DNA of 64,000 nucleotides from positions 3,775,001 to 3,839,000 of the forward strand of contig NZ_CP050137.1 of NCBI RefSeq assembly GCF_013344685.1. The letters run 5' to 3'. Numbering within the stretch: the stretch's first letter is position 1; each line of letters begins with the position of its first letter. Shown piece by piece: positions 49,375-60,489 of the stretch. The DNA comes from Sphingomonas sp. CL5.1 (GTDB taxonomy: Bacteria; Pseudomonadota; Alphaproteobacteria; Sphingomonadales; Sphingomonadaceae). Under the pieces are notes generated by a model. That model had not been told where the DNA came from, searched no databases, and saw only the letters and a program-made list of their open reading frames with translations. The translations under genes and the position numbers were made by a program.

Positions 49375-50280
49375 TTAACGAGGAAGCAGCGAACCGCAAG
49401 GCCCGCGATCCGACTTGTCGGAAGCCGGCACCTTCACGGCGTTCCACGGGCTGCCCATGCGATCCTGATCGCGATACCAGAAGCCGTAGAGCTGGTTCCC
49501 GTCCGCCACCAGCGTCGCCATCCCGATGCTCTTTTCCTTCGGCATGTACCACGCCAGCCGCATCACCCGGCCGAGGATCATCCCTTCGAGCTGTCCGTCG
49601 CCGTTATTGTAGCAGCCGTGGATCAGATGGCCGTCCTGCCGCAGCACGATCGGGCCATATTCGTGCATATAATAACCGGTGACATCGGGCACCGCCCCGC
49701 CGTCCTTCGCCGCCAGCTCGCCCATCACCTCGAATTCGGACAGGCGCACCGGCGCGCCGCCGGCCCAGCTATCGTTGACGGTGAGCTTCAGCCACCGCGC
49801 CTCCACCGGGCGATCGAGCGTGAAGGCGGTGCGCTGGTCGGCTTTCGCCTCGCCCTGATAGAGCTTCGTCCACGGGCCGGCGCGCGACGCGGTGGACCCC
49901 CACAAGGTGAAATGACGCACCGGCGATCCCGACGGGCTGTTCGAGGCGCTGCCGTCCTCCCGCCGGACCGGCGCGAAGGTCGAATCGAGCGCGAAGCCGG
50001 TGATCTTCCCGTTCCCGGCCAGCTCGAAGAACAGATCGTGCGGCAGCGCCGCCTTGTCCTCCGAGGTCCAGCCATAAGCCTGGCTGCCGTCGATCAGGTT
50101 GATCGTATAGTTCGACCAGTGCCGCTTCAGCTCGTCCCCGTCGGGATAGGCGATTCCGCCGTGGCTGATGTGGAGGATGTTCGCCGGCTCGGCCTTCGGC
50201 GCTTCCGGCGATTGCTCCGCCTGCCGCGTGGAACAACCAGCGACGGCAAGCGCCGCCGCCGCGATAATCAATGCACGCAT
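49375..50280 (-). CDS. Lipoprotein with galactose-binding-like (F5/8 type C) domain
   Basis: A 301-residue protein with a lipobox LAVAGC close to the N-terminus, so anchored in a membrane. The middle part looks like a discoidin (F5/8 type C) fold, with FTLDRPVEARWLKLTV and RLSEFEVMG. The C-terminal third (GPIVLRQDGHLIHGCYNNGD, FWYRDQDR) is a beta-rich module I do not recognise. It may bind a glycan or peptide. It lies 11 bases after the LVIVD gene. Confidence 0.65.
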   Translation of the reverse strand: MRALIIAAAALAVAGCSTRQAEQSPEAPKAEPANILHISHGGIAYPDGDELKRHWSNYTINLIDGSQAYGWTSEDKAALPHDLFFELAGNGKITGFALDSTFAPVRREDGSASNSPSGSPVRHFTLWGSTASRAGPWTKLYQGEAKADQRTAFTLDRPVEARWLKLTVNDSWAGGAPVRLSEFEVMGELAAKDGGAVPDVTGYYMHEYGPIVLRQDGHLIHGCYNNGDGQLEGMILGRVMRLAWYMPKEKSIGMATLVADGNQLYGFWYRDQDRMGSPWNAVKVPASDKSDRGPCGSLLPR

Positions 50281-50291
50281 GTGGATTCCTT

Positions 50292-52079
50292 TCAGCGTGG
50301 CGGCCACGCCTTTGCCGGGGCCTTCAACACGGGCGCGCCGAGCAAGGGCGAGGACAATGCATAGGCGCCGTTCTCGGTGAAGGCCCAGATGATGTTGCGG
50401 TCATATTCGGTGAAGATCGCCAGCACGCCCTTGCCGAGCGTATATTCCGGCAGCTCGCTCGCGTTGGCGAGGCGCGGGACGTAATAGCCCGCGATCTTCG
50501 GATCGGCCGGGTTGCTGACGTCGAACAATTGCACGCCGGCGTTGTAGAAGGAATAAGGGATGATCCCCTGCCGCCACGTCCCCGGCTGGCCGATGGAGTT
50601 GGAGCGCTTCGGCCCGAAATTGCCGCCGCGCTGGCAGAAGTGGGTGAAGGGCGCGCCGGGCGGCACCTGCGGCTGGGGCAGCTTGCCCGCCACCTTCAGA
50701 TGCGCCGGATCGCGCGCGTCGACCACGAAGACGTCCTTGTACGGCTCGTAGCAGTCGCGGTTCATCGGATAGCCGCTGGTCAGCACATAGCCGGTGCGCT
50801 CATACTGGCTGACGTCGGCGTTATCGAACTCCGTGCCCGCGAAGGCCGGCGGCGTGTTGACGCTGCCGAGAATGCGCGGATTGGCCGGATCGCTGAGGTC
50901 GAACGACCACAGCCCCAGCCCACCCATCGCGCCGAACCCGATCTTGCCGCCGTCCTCCAGCGGCTTCGGCAGGAAGATCGGCATCCGCGAGCCCATCCAC
51001 GAGGTGCGGTTGCCCGCGCGCGGATTCATCAGATAGGCGTTCTCATGCTCCTTGTTGCCCATGATCTGGCCGGGCACCGCGATCTGCGACACGAATTTCG
51101 GGTCGGCGGGATCGGACATGTCCCACACCTGATAGCCGGGCGAATAGAGATAGTTGGGATATTCGGTCAGCGCATAGGAATCGTCCGGCGCGGACGACAG
51201 GATCATATACTTCCCGCCATAATATTCCGGCGAGTCGAGCGAGCCGGAGCCTTGCTGCTGGCCGATCGGCGCGTCGGGATGCTTGTAGTCGGTGGTGCGC
51301 GTCGCGATCAGCCGCCACTGGCTCGGCAGCGGCCCGTCCATCGCGAACACCCTGAAACCCTTGAGCGAGTTGTAATGGCGCTGCGCCGCGACCTTGTCGG
51401 GCTGCTCCATCTTCTCGGTCATCAGGCCATAGCGGCCGATCTCGAACGAGGCGACGATGATCGGCTTGCCGAGCTTCGCGCTCCACACGATCGTCGCGCC
51501 GCCGAGATAGTCATGGACGTTGTTGGCGTCGAACTTCTCGCTGCCGCCCTTCGGCCCCCACACCGCGCCTCTGGAATAGACGATCTTGCCGTGACGCGGA
51601 TCGGTCACGTCGAGGATGCGCAGATAGTCGCGATCGTGGATGTAGAGATAACGCTTGCCGCCGAAGTCGGCGATGTTCGCCCAGGCATGGAACGGCGAAT
51701 CCACGCCGGGATAGAAGCCGAGCACGTCGACATTCTTGGCGTAGCTCTTCTGGTCCCACGTCTTCAGCTCGCCGGGGAAGGGCTGGCCCTCATGCACCTC
51801 GGGGGTCGCCTTGGGCCAGATGAACTGGCCCGTCTTCTCGTCCATCCCATAATCGCGGCCGGCGACCAGCGGCCTGGGCCTGCGATCGGGGGTGAGGCGC
51901 AGCCATTCGGCGAGCCACGGGTCCCGGATCTCCGGCCCCGGCGCGCCGGGCGTGGCGCTGGCGGCACCGGCCGGTTCCGCCGGCTTCGGCGGATTCGGAT
52001 CAGACTGGCCGAAACCCGCCTGCGAGGTGAGCAGCAGCGCCCCCGCGATGCCGCACAACCAGATCGGACGCTTGCTCAT
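50292..52079 (-). CDS. Exported LVIVD-repeat beta-propeller protein
   Basis: A 595-residue protein with a Sec signal peptide and several LVIVD-type repeats: LRILDVTDPRHGKIV, YQVWDMSDPADPKFVSQI, LGLWSFDLSDPANPRILG, VFVVDARDPAHLKVAGKL and VQLFDVSNPADPKIAGYY. Such propellers are mostly of unknown function and act in the periplasm or at the surface. Its ATG overlaps the stop of the amidohydrolase gene (ATGA), so they are made together. Confidence 0.8.
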   Translation of the reverse strand: MSKRPIWLCGIAGALLLTSQAGFGQSDPNPPKPAEPAGAASATPGAPGPEIRDPWLAEWLRLTPDRRPRPLVAGRDYGMDEKTGQFIWPKATPEVHEGQPFPGELKTWDQKSYAKNVDVLGFYPGVDSPFHAWANIADFGGKRYLYIHDRDYLRILDVTDPRHGKIVYSRGAVWGPKGGSEKFDANNVHDYLGGATIVWSAKLGKPIIVASFEIGRYGLMTEKMEQPDKVAAQRHYNSLKGFRVFAMDGPLPSQWRLIATRTTDYKHPDAPIGQQQGSGSLDSPEYYGGKYMILSSAPDDSYALTEYPNYLYSPGYQVWDMSDPADPKFVSQIAVPGQIMGNKEHENAYLMNPRAGNRTSWMGSRMPIFLPKPLEDGGKIGFGAMGGLGLWSFDLSDPANPRILGSVNTPPAFAGTEFDNADVSQYERTGYVLTSGYPMNRDCYEPYKDVFVVDARDPAHLKVAGKLPQPQVPPGAPFTHFCQRGGNFGPKRSNSIGQPGTWRQGIIPYSFYNAGVQLFDVSNPADPKIAGYYVPRLANASELPEYTLGKGVLAIFTEYDRNIIWAFTENGAYALSSPLLGAPVLKAPAKAWPPR

Positions 52080-53437
52080 TCCACTACCTTTCCCTGGCGC
52101 CGGTCGACCACGACCACGCCGCCCTTCATCACGAAGCCTATGTGCTGCAACAGGCCGATATCGGTGAGCGGATCGCCGCGGACCGCGACGATATCGGCAT
52201 ATCGGCCGGCGCGAACGGAGCCGATGTCGTCCGTCGCGCCGAGCAGATCGGCGGCATTGCCCGTCGCCGCCATGATGGCGTCGATCGGGGCCACGCCGGC
52301 CTGTTGCACCATGATCTGGAACTCGCGCGCCTGATTGGGGCCGTGCGGCCCCATATCGGTGCCGAACGCGATCTTCACCCCGGCGCGATAGGCGGCGGCA
52401 AGGTTATGCACCATCACCGGCGCGACCGCCTTGGCCTTGGCGACGCTGGCCGGCTCGAACACCCCAGGATGGCTGTCCATGAACTCCACGCCGGCGACGC
52501 CCGCCAGCAAGGTCGGCACCAGATAGGTGCCGTGCGCCTTCATCAGCGCATAGCTTTCCGCGTCGGCGAAACTGCCATGCTCGATCGAATCGACGCCCGA
52601 CCGGATCGCCGCGTCGATCGCGCGCTTGCCGTGCGCGTGCACCGCCACCTTCATGCCCAGCTCGTGCGCGGTATGCACGGCCGCCGCCATCTCGTCGTCG
52701 TCCATCAATTGCGCATTGGGATCGTCGCCGAGGCTGATCACCCCGCCGCTGGCCATCAGCTTGATGACGTTCGCGCCCCGCATGTGCTGCACGCGCACGG
52801 CGCGGCGCGCGCTGTCCGGCCCGTCGATCACCGCCTCGCGCTCGAACGCGCCGGTCATGTCGGGGCGCGCCAGCTCCGGGATCAGCCCACCGGCGGGATC
52901 GGCATGTCCCCCGGTGGCGCTGAGGGCCATGCCCGAAACCCACATGCGCGGCCCCGGAATGACGCCGTCGTCGATCGCCTTCCGGAGCGCGATGTCGATT
53001 CCCGCCGGGGCCATCAGGTTGCGTACCGAGGTGAAACCCGCCTCCAGCTCGTGCCGCGCCTCGGGAACCGCGCGCAGCACCATGTCGAGCGGCGTCATGG
53101 TCACGCTCTTGGCGATACGATTGCCGCCGCCGCCGGTTTCGGTGAGATGGACGTGCGCGTCGATCAGGCCCGGCAGCACCGTCGCATCCGAAAGATCGAT
53201 GATGGCCGCGCCGGGCGTGCCGACGAAACCAGGCTGGACCGCGAGGATGCGACCGTTCCTGATGACGATCGACACCTTGTCCCGCACGTTCCTGGAAACG
53301 CCGTCGATCAGGTGGCCGGCGTGGATGATCGTGTCCGGAGCCGGCGTCTCTGCGATCGCCTGCCCCGCCGGCAACGCGATCAGGAGGACGGCGGAGGCGA
53401 GAACCGCCCAGCGCATACGCAATCGTCCTGCCGGCAT
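52076..53437 (-). CDS. Exported metal-dependent amidohydrolase (dipeptidase/prolidase-like)
   Basis: A 453-residue protein with a signal peptide (ends near QAIAE) and an amidohydrolase TIM barrel. Metal ligands are visible in LPGLIDAHVHLTE, the lysine in NVIKLMASGG, histidines in KVAVHAHGK and DSIEHGSF, and an aspartate in IAFGTDMGPHG. Related exported enzymes split dipeptides such as Xaa-Arg/Pro or cyclic amides. ATG 53437 has GGAGGG upstream. It is preceded by a hairpin and a TonB receptor gene, suggesting uptake and splitting of a peptide or amide. It is not the decarboxylase type that would fit the nba pathway. Confidence 0.82.
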   Translation of the reverse strand: MPAGRLRMRWAVLASAVLLIALPAGQAIAETPAPDTIIHAGHLIDGVSRNVRDKVSIVIRNGRILAVQPGFVGTPGAAIIDLSDATVLPGLIDAHVHLTETGGGGNRIAKSVTMTPLDMVLRAVPEARHELEAGFTSVRNLMAPAGIDIALRKAIDDGVIPGPRMWVSGMALSATGGHADPAGGLIPELARPDMTGAFEREAVIDGPDSARRAVRVQHMRGANVIKLMASGGVISLGDDPNAQLMDDDEMAAAVHTAHELGMKVAVHAHGKRAIDAAIRSGVDSIEHGSFADAESYALMKAHGTYLVPTLLAGVAGVEFMDSHPGVFEPASVAKAKAVAPVMVHNLAAAYRAGVKIAFGTDMGPHGPNQAREFQIMVQQAGVAPIDAIMAATGNAADLLGATDDIGSVRAGRYADIVAVRGDPLTDIGLLQHIGFVMKGGVVVVDRRQGKVVE

Positions 53438-53464
53438 TTCGCCCTCCTTCCTCAACCTGTGCCG

Positions 53465-53501
53465 GAAGGCCCCTCGCCGCCGGTCGCGGCGAAGGGCCTT
53501 C
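53465..53501 (-). terminator. Hairpin after the TonB receptor gene
   Basis: A 16-bp stem (53465-53480 with 53486-53501, one mismatch) with a 5-base loop lies just past the receptor stop at 53510. No T-run follows on the minus strand. It probably lowers or ends transcription before the amidohydrolase gene. Confidence 0.55.
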
Positions 53502-53509
53502 TCACCCGC

Positions 53510-55783
53510 TCAATATTTGAAGCGCACCGTCACGCCCCAGGTGCGCGGCACCCCGAGCTTGGCATAGGACGCATTGAAGATCTGGAACATCTGCGTGATA
53601 TTCAGCTTGTTTTCCAGATTCTTGCCCCACAATTCAACATTCCAGCGGCTGTCGCGCGGCTGGAACAGGATTGAGGCCGTCAGGTCCGATTGCGGCGGCA
53701 CCAGCTCCAGCGGATTGTTGGTGATATAGCCGTAATAGGATGCGGTCTTGCTATAGGCCGCGCGCACGGTGGTATCGAGCGCCTCGCCCATCGGGAAGGT
53801 ATAGGCCCCGCCGATCATCCACTTCGTCTTGGGCACCAGCGGCAGCTTGTTCCCCGCCTGGTTGAGCTGCACGCCGCTCACCACCATCGAAAGCTGATCG
53901 ACCTTCGAATCCTGGTAGCTGAAGTTGCCGTAGAACTGGAGGTTGCTGACCGGGAAGATCTGGAACTCCGTCTCGATGCCCTGGTTGTGCGTCTTGCCGG
54001 CGTTGGCGATGACGACGAGGTTCGGGCCGCCCGCATAGGCCGGCACGACTTCCGAGACCTGCAGGTTGGTATAATCGAGCCGGAAGGCGGAAACGTTCAG
54101 GCGCGCGTGGCGATCGAACAGATCGGCCTTGAAGCCGGCTTCGTAATTCCACACCTTTTCCGGCAGATAGGCGGTCTCCGCCGCGAACTTCTCGTCCGAG
54201 ACATCGTTGAAGCCGCCGCTCTTGAAGCCTTTCGACACGGTGGCATAGAGGAACACCGTCGGCGTCGCCTGATAGTTGACCGTGAAGCTGGGCGTCGCGG
54301 CCTGGAAGGTCTTCGCGCCGTTGGCGGTGAAGCCGCCCGGCGCGGAAACGCCGTTGATCTTGAACCCCGCGCCATAGCTCTGGCCCGACGCCGTCTCGGT
54401 CGATTCCTTGTGATCGTTGCTCCAGCGCAGGCCCGCCTGCACCTTCAGCTTGTCGGTGATGTTGTAGCTGAGGTTGCCGAACAGCGCGAAGGCGTCGGTC
54501 GTGCCGACCGAATCGTAGCGGGCGCGGCCGGTGTAGCCGTAATAATTGTTGAACTGGAAATCCACGATGCCGGTGTGATAGGATTTCTCGTGGAAATAAT
54601 AGGCGCCGAGCAGCCATTTGAACGGCGAATCATTGTTCGACGCCAGCCGGAACTCCTGCGAATATTGCCGCGTGCGATAATCGTCCTCCTGCGTGAACAG
54701 GATGTTGCTGAGATCGGAATTGACCGCCGGCGGCCCCGGAGGCGCCGGCATCGTCCCCGTCGAGGGCGAGCGTGAATCGAGCTTGCCCTCGCGATAGGCG
54801 GTGACGGAGGTGAAGTCGCCGATCGGCGTCGCCCAGCCGATATTCAGGCTGCCGCCGGTGTTGTTGATGTTGCCGAAGCCGTTGTCGTTGGCCCCGTTGC
54901 CGGAGCGCGGATTGGCGTAGGGCGCGCCGGAATACGGCCCGCGCACCCAGTCGATCCACCACGAGCCGAAACCGCGCCGGATGGTGGTGTCCACGTTGAG
55001 CGTGATGTCGAGGTTGCTGGTCGGCGTGAAGCGCAGCGCGGCGCTCACCCCCGTCATCCGCTGATCGTCCACCGCCGTGTGCGTGGTGGTGTTGTAGTTA
55101 TAGCCGTCGTGGTTGCGCGTCGTCACCGCCACCTTGGCATAGACGTTCTCCGCGATCTGGCCGGAGATGAACGCGCCGGCGTCGCGCTGGTTGTAGTTGC
55201 CGATCGTCACCTCGCCGCCGGCGCGCGTCTCCGGCCCCGGTTTGGTGCTGTAGAAGGAGATCGCGCCGCCGATCGTATTACGGCCGAACAGGGTGCCCTG
55301 CGGACCGCGCAGCACCTCGACGCGCTCCATGTCCATGAAATCGGTGTTCACGAGGAACGGGCGGCCGATATAGGCCTCGTTGACGAACACGCCGACCGCG
55401 CCGTCCGCCGTCGACGAGCGGTTGTTGGCGTTGCCGAGGCCCCGGATCGTATAGTTGGTGATACCGACCTGCGTGGAATAGATCTGGAGGCCCGGCACCT
55501 GGAATTGCAGGTCGTTGGTGCCCGAAATCCCGCGCGCCTGGAGATCGCTGGCGGAAAGCGCGGTGATCGCGACCGGCACGCGCTGCGCGCTTTCCTCGCG
55601 CCGGGTGGCGGTGACGATGATGTCGCTCACCTGCCCGTCCTTCGCGGCCGGCGCCTCGTCGGCCTGCGCCTGCGCGGCGGCCGGTTGATCCTCAGCCCAG
55701 GCCGGCGTCGCCGCCAGCGCGCCCAGCCCCGAAATGATCGCGGTGGACACCAGCCACATCGATCGCGTCCTCTGTTCCTTCAT
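53510..55783 (-). CDS. TonB-dependent receptor
   Basis: A 757-residue receptor: signal peptide (ends near PAWAED), TonB-box region DIIVTATRREESAQRVPVAI, plug block ERVEVLRGPQGTLFGRNTIGG, long barrel, and C-terminal WGVTVRFKY. ATG 55783 has GGAGGGA upstream and fixes the start. It lies between the nba operon and the amidohydrolase set; the hairpin after it separates it partly from the latter. Its substrate is unknown and could be the peptide or amide used by the amidohydrolase. Confidence 0.9.
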   Translation of the reverse strand: MKEQRTRSMWLVSTAIISGLGALAATPAWAEDQPAAAQAQADEAPAAKDGQVSDIIVTATRREESAQRVPVAITALSASDLQARGISGTNDLQFQVPGLQIYSTQVGITNYTIRGLGNANNRSSTADGAVGVFVNEAYIGRPFLVNTDFMDMERVEVLRGPQGTLFGRNTIGGAISFYSTKPGPETRAGGEVTIGNYNQRDAGAFISGQIAENVYAKVAVTTRNHDGYNYNTTTHTAVDDQRMTGVSAALRFTPTSNLDITLNVDTTIRRGFGSWWIDWVRGPYSGAPYANPRSGNGANDNGFGNINNTGGSLNIGWATPIGDFTSVTAYREGKLDSRSPSTGTMPAPPGPPAVNSDLSNILFTQEDDYRTRQYSQEFRLASNNDSPFKWLLGAYYFHEKSYHTGIVDFQFNNYYGYTGRARYDSVGTTDAFALFGNLSYNITDKLKVQAGLRWSNDHKESTETASGQSYGAGFKINGVSAPGGFTANGAKTFQAATPSFTVNYQATPTVFLYATVSKGFKSGGFNDVSDEKFAAETAYLPEKVWNYEAGFKADLFDRHARLNVSAFRLDYTNLQVSEVVPAYAGGPNLVVIANAGKTHNQGIETEFQIFPVSNLQFYGNFSYQDSKVDQLSMVVSGVQLNQAGNKLPLVPKTKWMIGGAYTFPMGEALDTTVRAAYSKTASYYGYITNNPLELVPPQSDLTASILFQPRDSRWNVELWGKNLENKLNITQMFQIFNASYAKLGVPRTWGVTVRFKY

Positions 55784-55927
55784 AATCCCTCCCCGACCCC
55801 GCATTGGTCCCGCAAAGCCTGAGTGGAATCTGAAAGACCAGCCTATTATCAGCAAATAATAGATCGAATCGCTGGTATAACGAATTTGTCATACTTGCCC
55901 CGCGCATCGGGGCGACGCGCGAAACGC

Positions 55928-55948
55928 CGCCGGAGCCTTGCCCCGGCG
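55928..55948 (-). terminator. Possible terminator hairpin after nbaC
   Basis: CGCCGGAG (55928-55935) pairs with CCCCGGCG (55941-55948), one mismatch, loop of five, 29-48 bases beyond the nbaC stop on the minus strand. The 193-base gap 55784-55976 holds this hairpin and, nearer the receptor gene, AT-rich sequence that probably carries the receptor promoter; no good boxes stand out. Confidence 0.35.
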
Positions 55949-55976
55949 ACGCTGGAAACAGAGCAGGAATAAAGGC

Positions 55977-57722
<1,746 letters not shown>

Positions 57723-57726
<4 letters not shown>

Positions 57727-58757
57727 GCTTCCCCCCGCTGCTTCACGATATCGAGCGCGACATCGGTGATCATGTCTTCCTGTCCGCCGACCATCTTGCG
57801 GCGTCCGAGCTCGACGAGGATGGCGCGGGTGTCGAGGCCATAGGTTTCGGCGGCCTTCTCGGCATGGCGCAGGAAGCTTGAGTAGACCCCCGCGTATCCA
57901 AGCGCGAGCGTCTCGCGATCGACGCGCACCGGGCGGTCCTGCAACGGCCGCACGAGGTCCTCCGCCGCGTCCATCAGCGCCATCACGTCGCAGCCGTGGT
58001 TCCAGCCCTTGCGATCGGCGGCGGCGACGAACACCTCCAGCGGCGCGTTGCCAGCGCCCGCGCCCATCCCGGCAAGACTGGCGTCGATGCGCACCGCCCC
58101 CTCCTGCGCCGCGACGATCGAGTTCGCCACCCCGAGCGACAGGTTGTGGTGCGCGTGGATGCCGCGCTGCGTCTCCGGCCTGAGCACCTTGTCATAGGCG
58201 CGCAGCCGATCGCGCACCCCGTCCATGTCGAGCGCGCCCCCTGAATCGGTCACATAGACGCACTGCGCGCCGTAACTCTCCATCAGGGCTGCCTGCCGCG
58301 CGAGCGCCTCGGGTTCGATCATATGGCTCATCATCAGGAAGCCCGCGACATCCATGCCGAGATCGCGCGCGATGCCGATATGCTGCCTCGACACGTCCGC
58401 CTCGGTGCAATGCGTCGCCACCCTGACCGAGCGCACCCCGAGGTCACAGGCGCGGCGCAGTTCCTCCACCGTGCCGACCCCCGGCAGGATCAAGGTGGTC
58501 AGCACCGAACGCGTCAGCACGTCCGCGACGGCCTCCAGCCATTCCCAGTCGGTATGCGCGCCGAAGCCATAGTTGAAGCTCGCGCCCGAGAGGCCGTCGC
58601 CATGCGCCACCTCGATCGCGTCCACCCCGGCGGCATCGAGCGCGCTCGCGATCGCGCGGACATGATCGAGCCCGTACATGTGGCGGATCGCGTGCATCCC
58701 GTCGCGCAGCGTCACGTCCTGGATGTAGAGCTTCTGCGTGTCGACGTCGAAGGTCAT
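57723..58757 (-). CDS. nbaI: 4-Hydroxy-2-oxovalerate aldolase
   Basis: A 344-residue DmpG/MhpE-type aldolase with the TIM-barrel opening [15 protein letters not shown], metal site in [11 protein letters not shown], and [13 protein letters not shown]. It splits 4-hydroxy-2-oxovalerate to pyruvate and acetaldehyde and forms a channelling complex with NbaJ. The start ATG 58757 overlaps the nbaJ stop by ATGA. Confidence 0.94.
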
Positions 58758-59698
58758 GCCGCCGCCCTCCGCTCGAGGATGCGCCGGGCGAGCAACTCTC
58801 CGGTCGCCCTGGCCGCCGCCGTCATGATGTCGAGGTTGCCCGAATAGCTCGGCAGATAATCGCCCGCCCCTTCCACCTCGAGGAAGATCGAGGTCCTGAT
58901 CCCGGTGAACTCGCCCATGCCGGGGATCCTGAGGCGGTTGTTGTCGCCGTAGCGCTCGAACTGCACTTCCTGCTTCAGCCGATAGCCGGGGACATAGGCC
59001 TGCACCTTCGCCACCATCGCCTCGACCGAGGCGCGGATCGCCGCCTCGTCGCCGCCTTCGGACAGCGTGAACACCGTGTCGCGCATGATCATCGGCGGCT
59101 CGGCCGGGTTGAGAATGATGATCGCCTTGCCCTTCGCCGCCCCGCCGACTTCCTCGATCGCGCGCGCGGTGGTGCGGGTGAACTCGTCGATGTTGGCGCG
59201 CGTCCCCGGCCCCGCCGAGCGCGACGACACCGACGCCACGATCTCGGCGTAATGCACCTTCGCCACCTGGCTCACCGCCGCGACCATCGGGATCGTCGCC
59301 TGCCCGCCGCACGTCACCATGTTGACGTTCGGCTGGTCGAGATGCGCCTCCATGTTGACCGGCGGCACCGTGAACGGACCGATCGCCGCCGGGGTCAGGT
59401 CCACCACCTGGATGCCGTCCGCGCGCAGCGCCGCGTCATGCGCCTTGTGCGCATAAGCCGAGGTCGCGTCGAACGCGATGCCGATCTCGCCATAGCAGGC
59501 GAGCTTCCTCAACCCCTCGATCCCCTCATGCGTCGTCGCCACCCCGCGCGCCCGCGCCATCGCCAGACCTTCCGACGCCGGGTCGATCCCCACCACCGCC
59601 GCCAACTCCATATGCTCCGATCCGCGAAGCATCTTCACCATCAGGTCCGTCCCGATGTTCCCCGATCCAATGATCGCAGCCTTCACCTTGCACACCAC
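58754..59698 (-). CDS. nbaJ: Acetaldehyde dehydrogenase (acylating)
   Basis: A 314-residue DmpF/MhpF-type enzyme making acetyl-CoA from acetaldehyde, CoA and NAD+. The nucleotide site is [14 protein letters not shown] and the nucleophile C130 lies in [11 protein letters not shown]. The start is one of three close GTG codons; I use 59698, with GGAG six bases upstream. It works as the partner of NbaI. Confidence 0.94.
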   Translation of the reverse strand: MVCKVKAAIIGSGNIGTDLMVKMLRGSEHMELAAVVGIDPASEGLAMARARGVATTHEGIEGLRKLACYGEIGIAFDATSAYAHKAHDAALRADGIQVVDLTPAAIGPFTVPPVNMEAHLDQPNVNMVTCGGQATIPMVAAVSQVAKVHYAEIVASVSSRSAGPGTRANIDEFTRTTARAIEEVGGAAKGKAIIILNPAEPPMIMRDTVFTLSEGGDEAAIRASVEAMVAKVQAYVPGYRLKQEVQFERYGDNNRLRIPGMGEFTGIRTSIFLEVEGAGDYLPSYSGNLDIMTAAARATGELLARRILERRAAA

Positions 59699-59707
59699 TC
59701 ATTACTC

Positions 59708-60487
59708 CTAGACGAAGCGCGCCGCGACCGAGCCGAGGCCGTTGATTCGCGCCTCGACCAGATCGCCCGCCGCCACCGGCGTCATCGGCCCCAGGGCGCC
59801 GGACAGGATCACGTCGCCCGCGCGCAGCGGCCGACCCGCGCGCGCCATCACGTCGGCGAGCCAGCGCGCGGCGTTGAGCGGGTTGCCGAGGCACGCCTGC
59901 CCCACGCCGGTCGAGGCCGGCTCGCCGTTCTTCTCCAGCACCATCCCGCACATCCTGAGATCGAGCGCCGACAGCGGGCGCGGCGTCGCGCCGAGCACGA
60001 ACGCGCCGGACGAGGCGTTGTCCGCGATCGTATCGACGATGCCGATCTTCCACTCCGCGATCCGGCTGCCGACCACCTCCAGACAGGGCAGCGCGAAGGC
60101 GGTCGCGGCGATCACGTCGGCGAGGCTGTTGCGCTCGCTCGTCAGGTCCGCGGCCAGCACCAGCGCCACCTCCGCCTCGATGCGCGGCTGGAGCACCGCG
60201 TCGGCGGGGATGTCGGCGCGGTCATCATAGCCCATGTCGGCGAACAGCATCCCGTAATCGGGCTGGTCCACCCCCAATTGCCGCTGCACGGCGGCGGAGG
60301 TGAGGCCGATCTTGCGCCCCACGAGCCGCCGCCCGGACGCCAGCGCGGCGCGGGTATTGACCTCCTGCACGGCATAGGCCGCGTCGAGATCGCCCGCCGG
60401 CAGCAGCGGCGCCACCGGGGCGACCGGCGTCCGCGTTTCCGTCGCCTCGCGCAGCATCGCCGCGACTGTTTCGATCGCATCGCCCAT
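59708..60487 (-). CDS. nbaH: 2-Oxopent-4-enoate hydratase
   Basis: A 259-residue hydratase of the MhpD/DmpE group: GRKIGLTSAAVQRQLGVDQP, RIEAEVALVLAADL, EVVGSRIAEWKIGIVDTIAD and NASSGAFVLG. It adds water to 2-oxopent-4-enoate to give 4-hydroxy-2-oxovalerate for NbaI. ATG 60487 lies two bases after the nbaE stop. It is a paralogue of nbaG. Confidence 0.9.
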   Translation of the reverse strand: MGDAIETVAAMLREATETRTPVAPVAPLLPAGDLDAAYAVQEVNTRAALASGRRLVGRKIGLTSAAVQRQLGVDQPDYGMLFADMGYDDRADIPADAVLQPRIEAEVALVLAADLTSERNSLADVIAATAFALPCLEVVGSRIAEWKIGIVDTIADNASSGAFVLGATPRPLSALDLRMCGMVLEKNGEPASTGVGQACLGNPLNAARWLADVMARAGRPLRAGDVILSGALGPMTPVAAGDLVEARINGLGSVAARFV

Positions 60488-60489
60488 CG

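Noticed and set aside
52076..53437. The exported amidohydrolase as a substitute for the missing NbaD
   Set aside because: It has a signal peptide and the hydrolase-type (dipeptidase) metal pattern, whereas ACMS decarboxylase is cytoplasmic and of another amidohydrolase subfamily.
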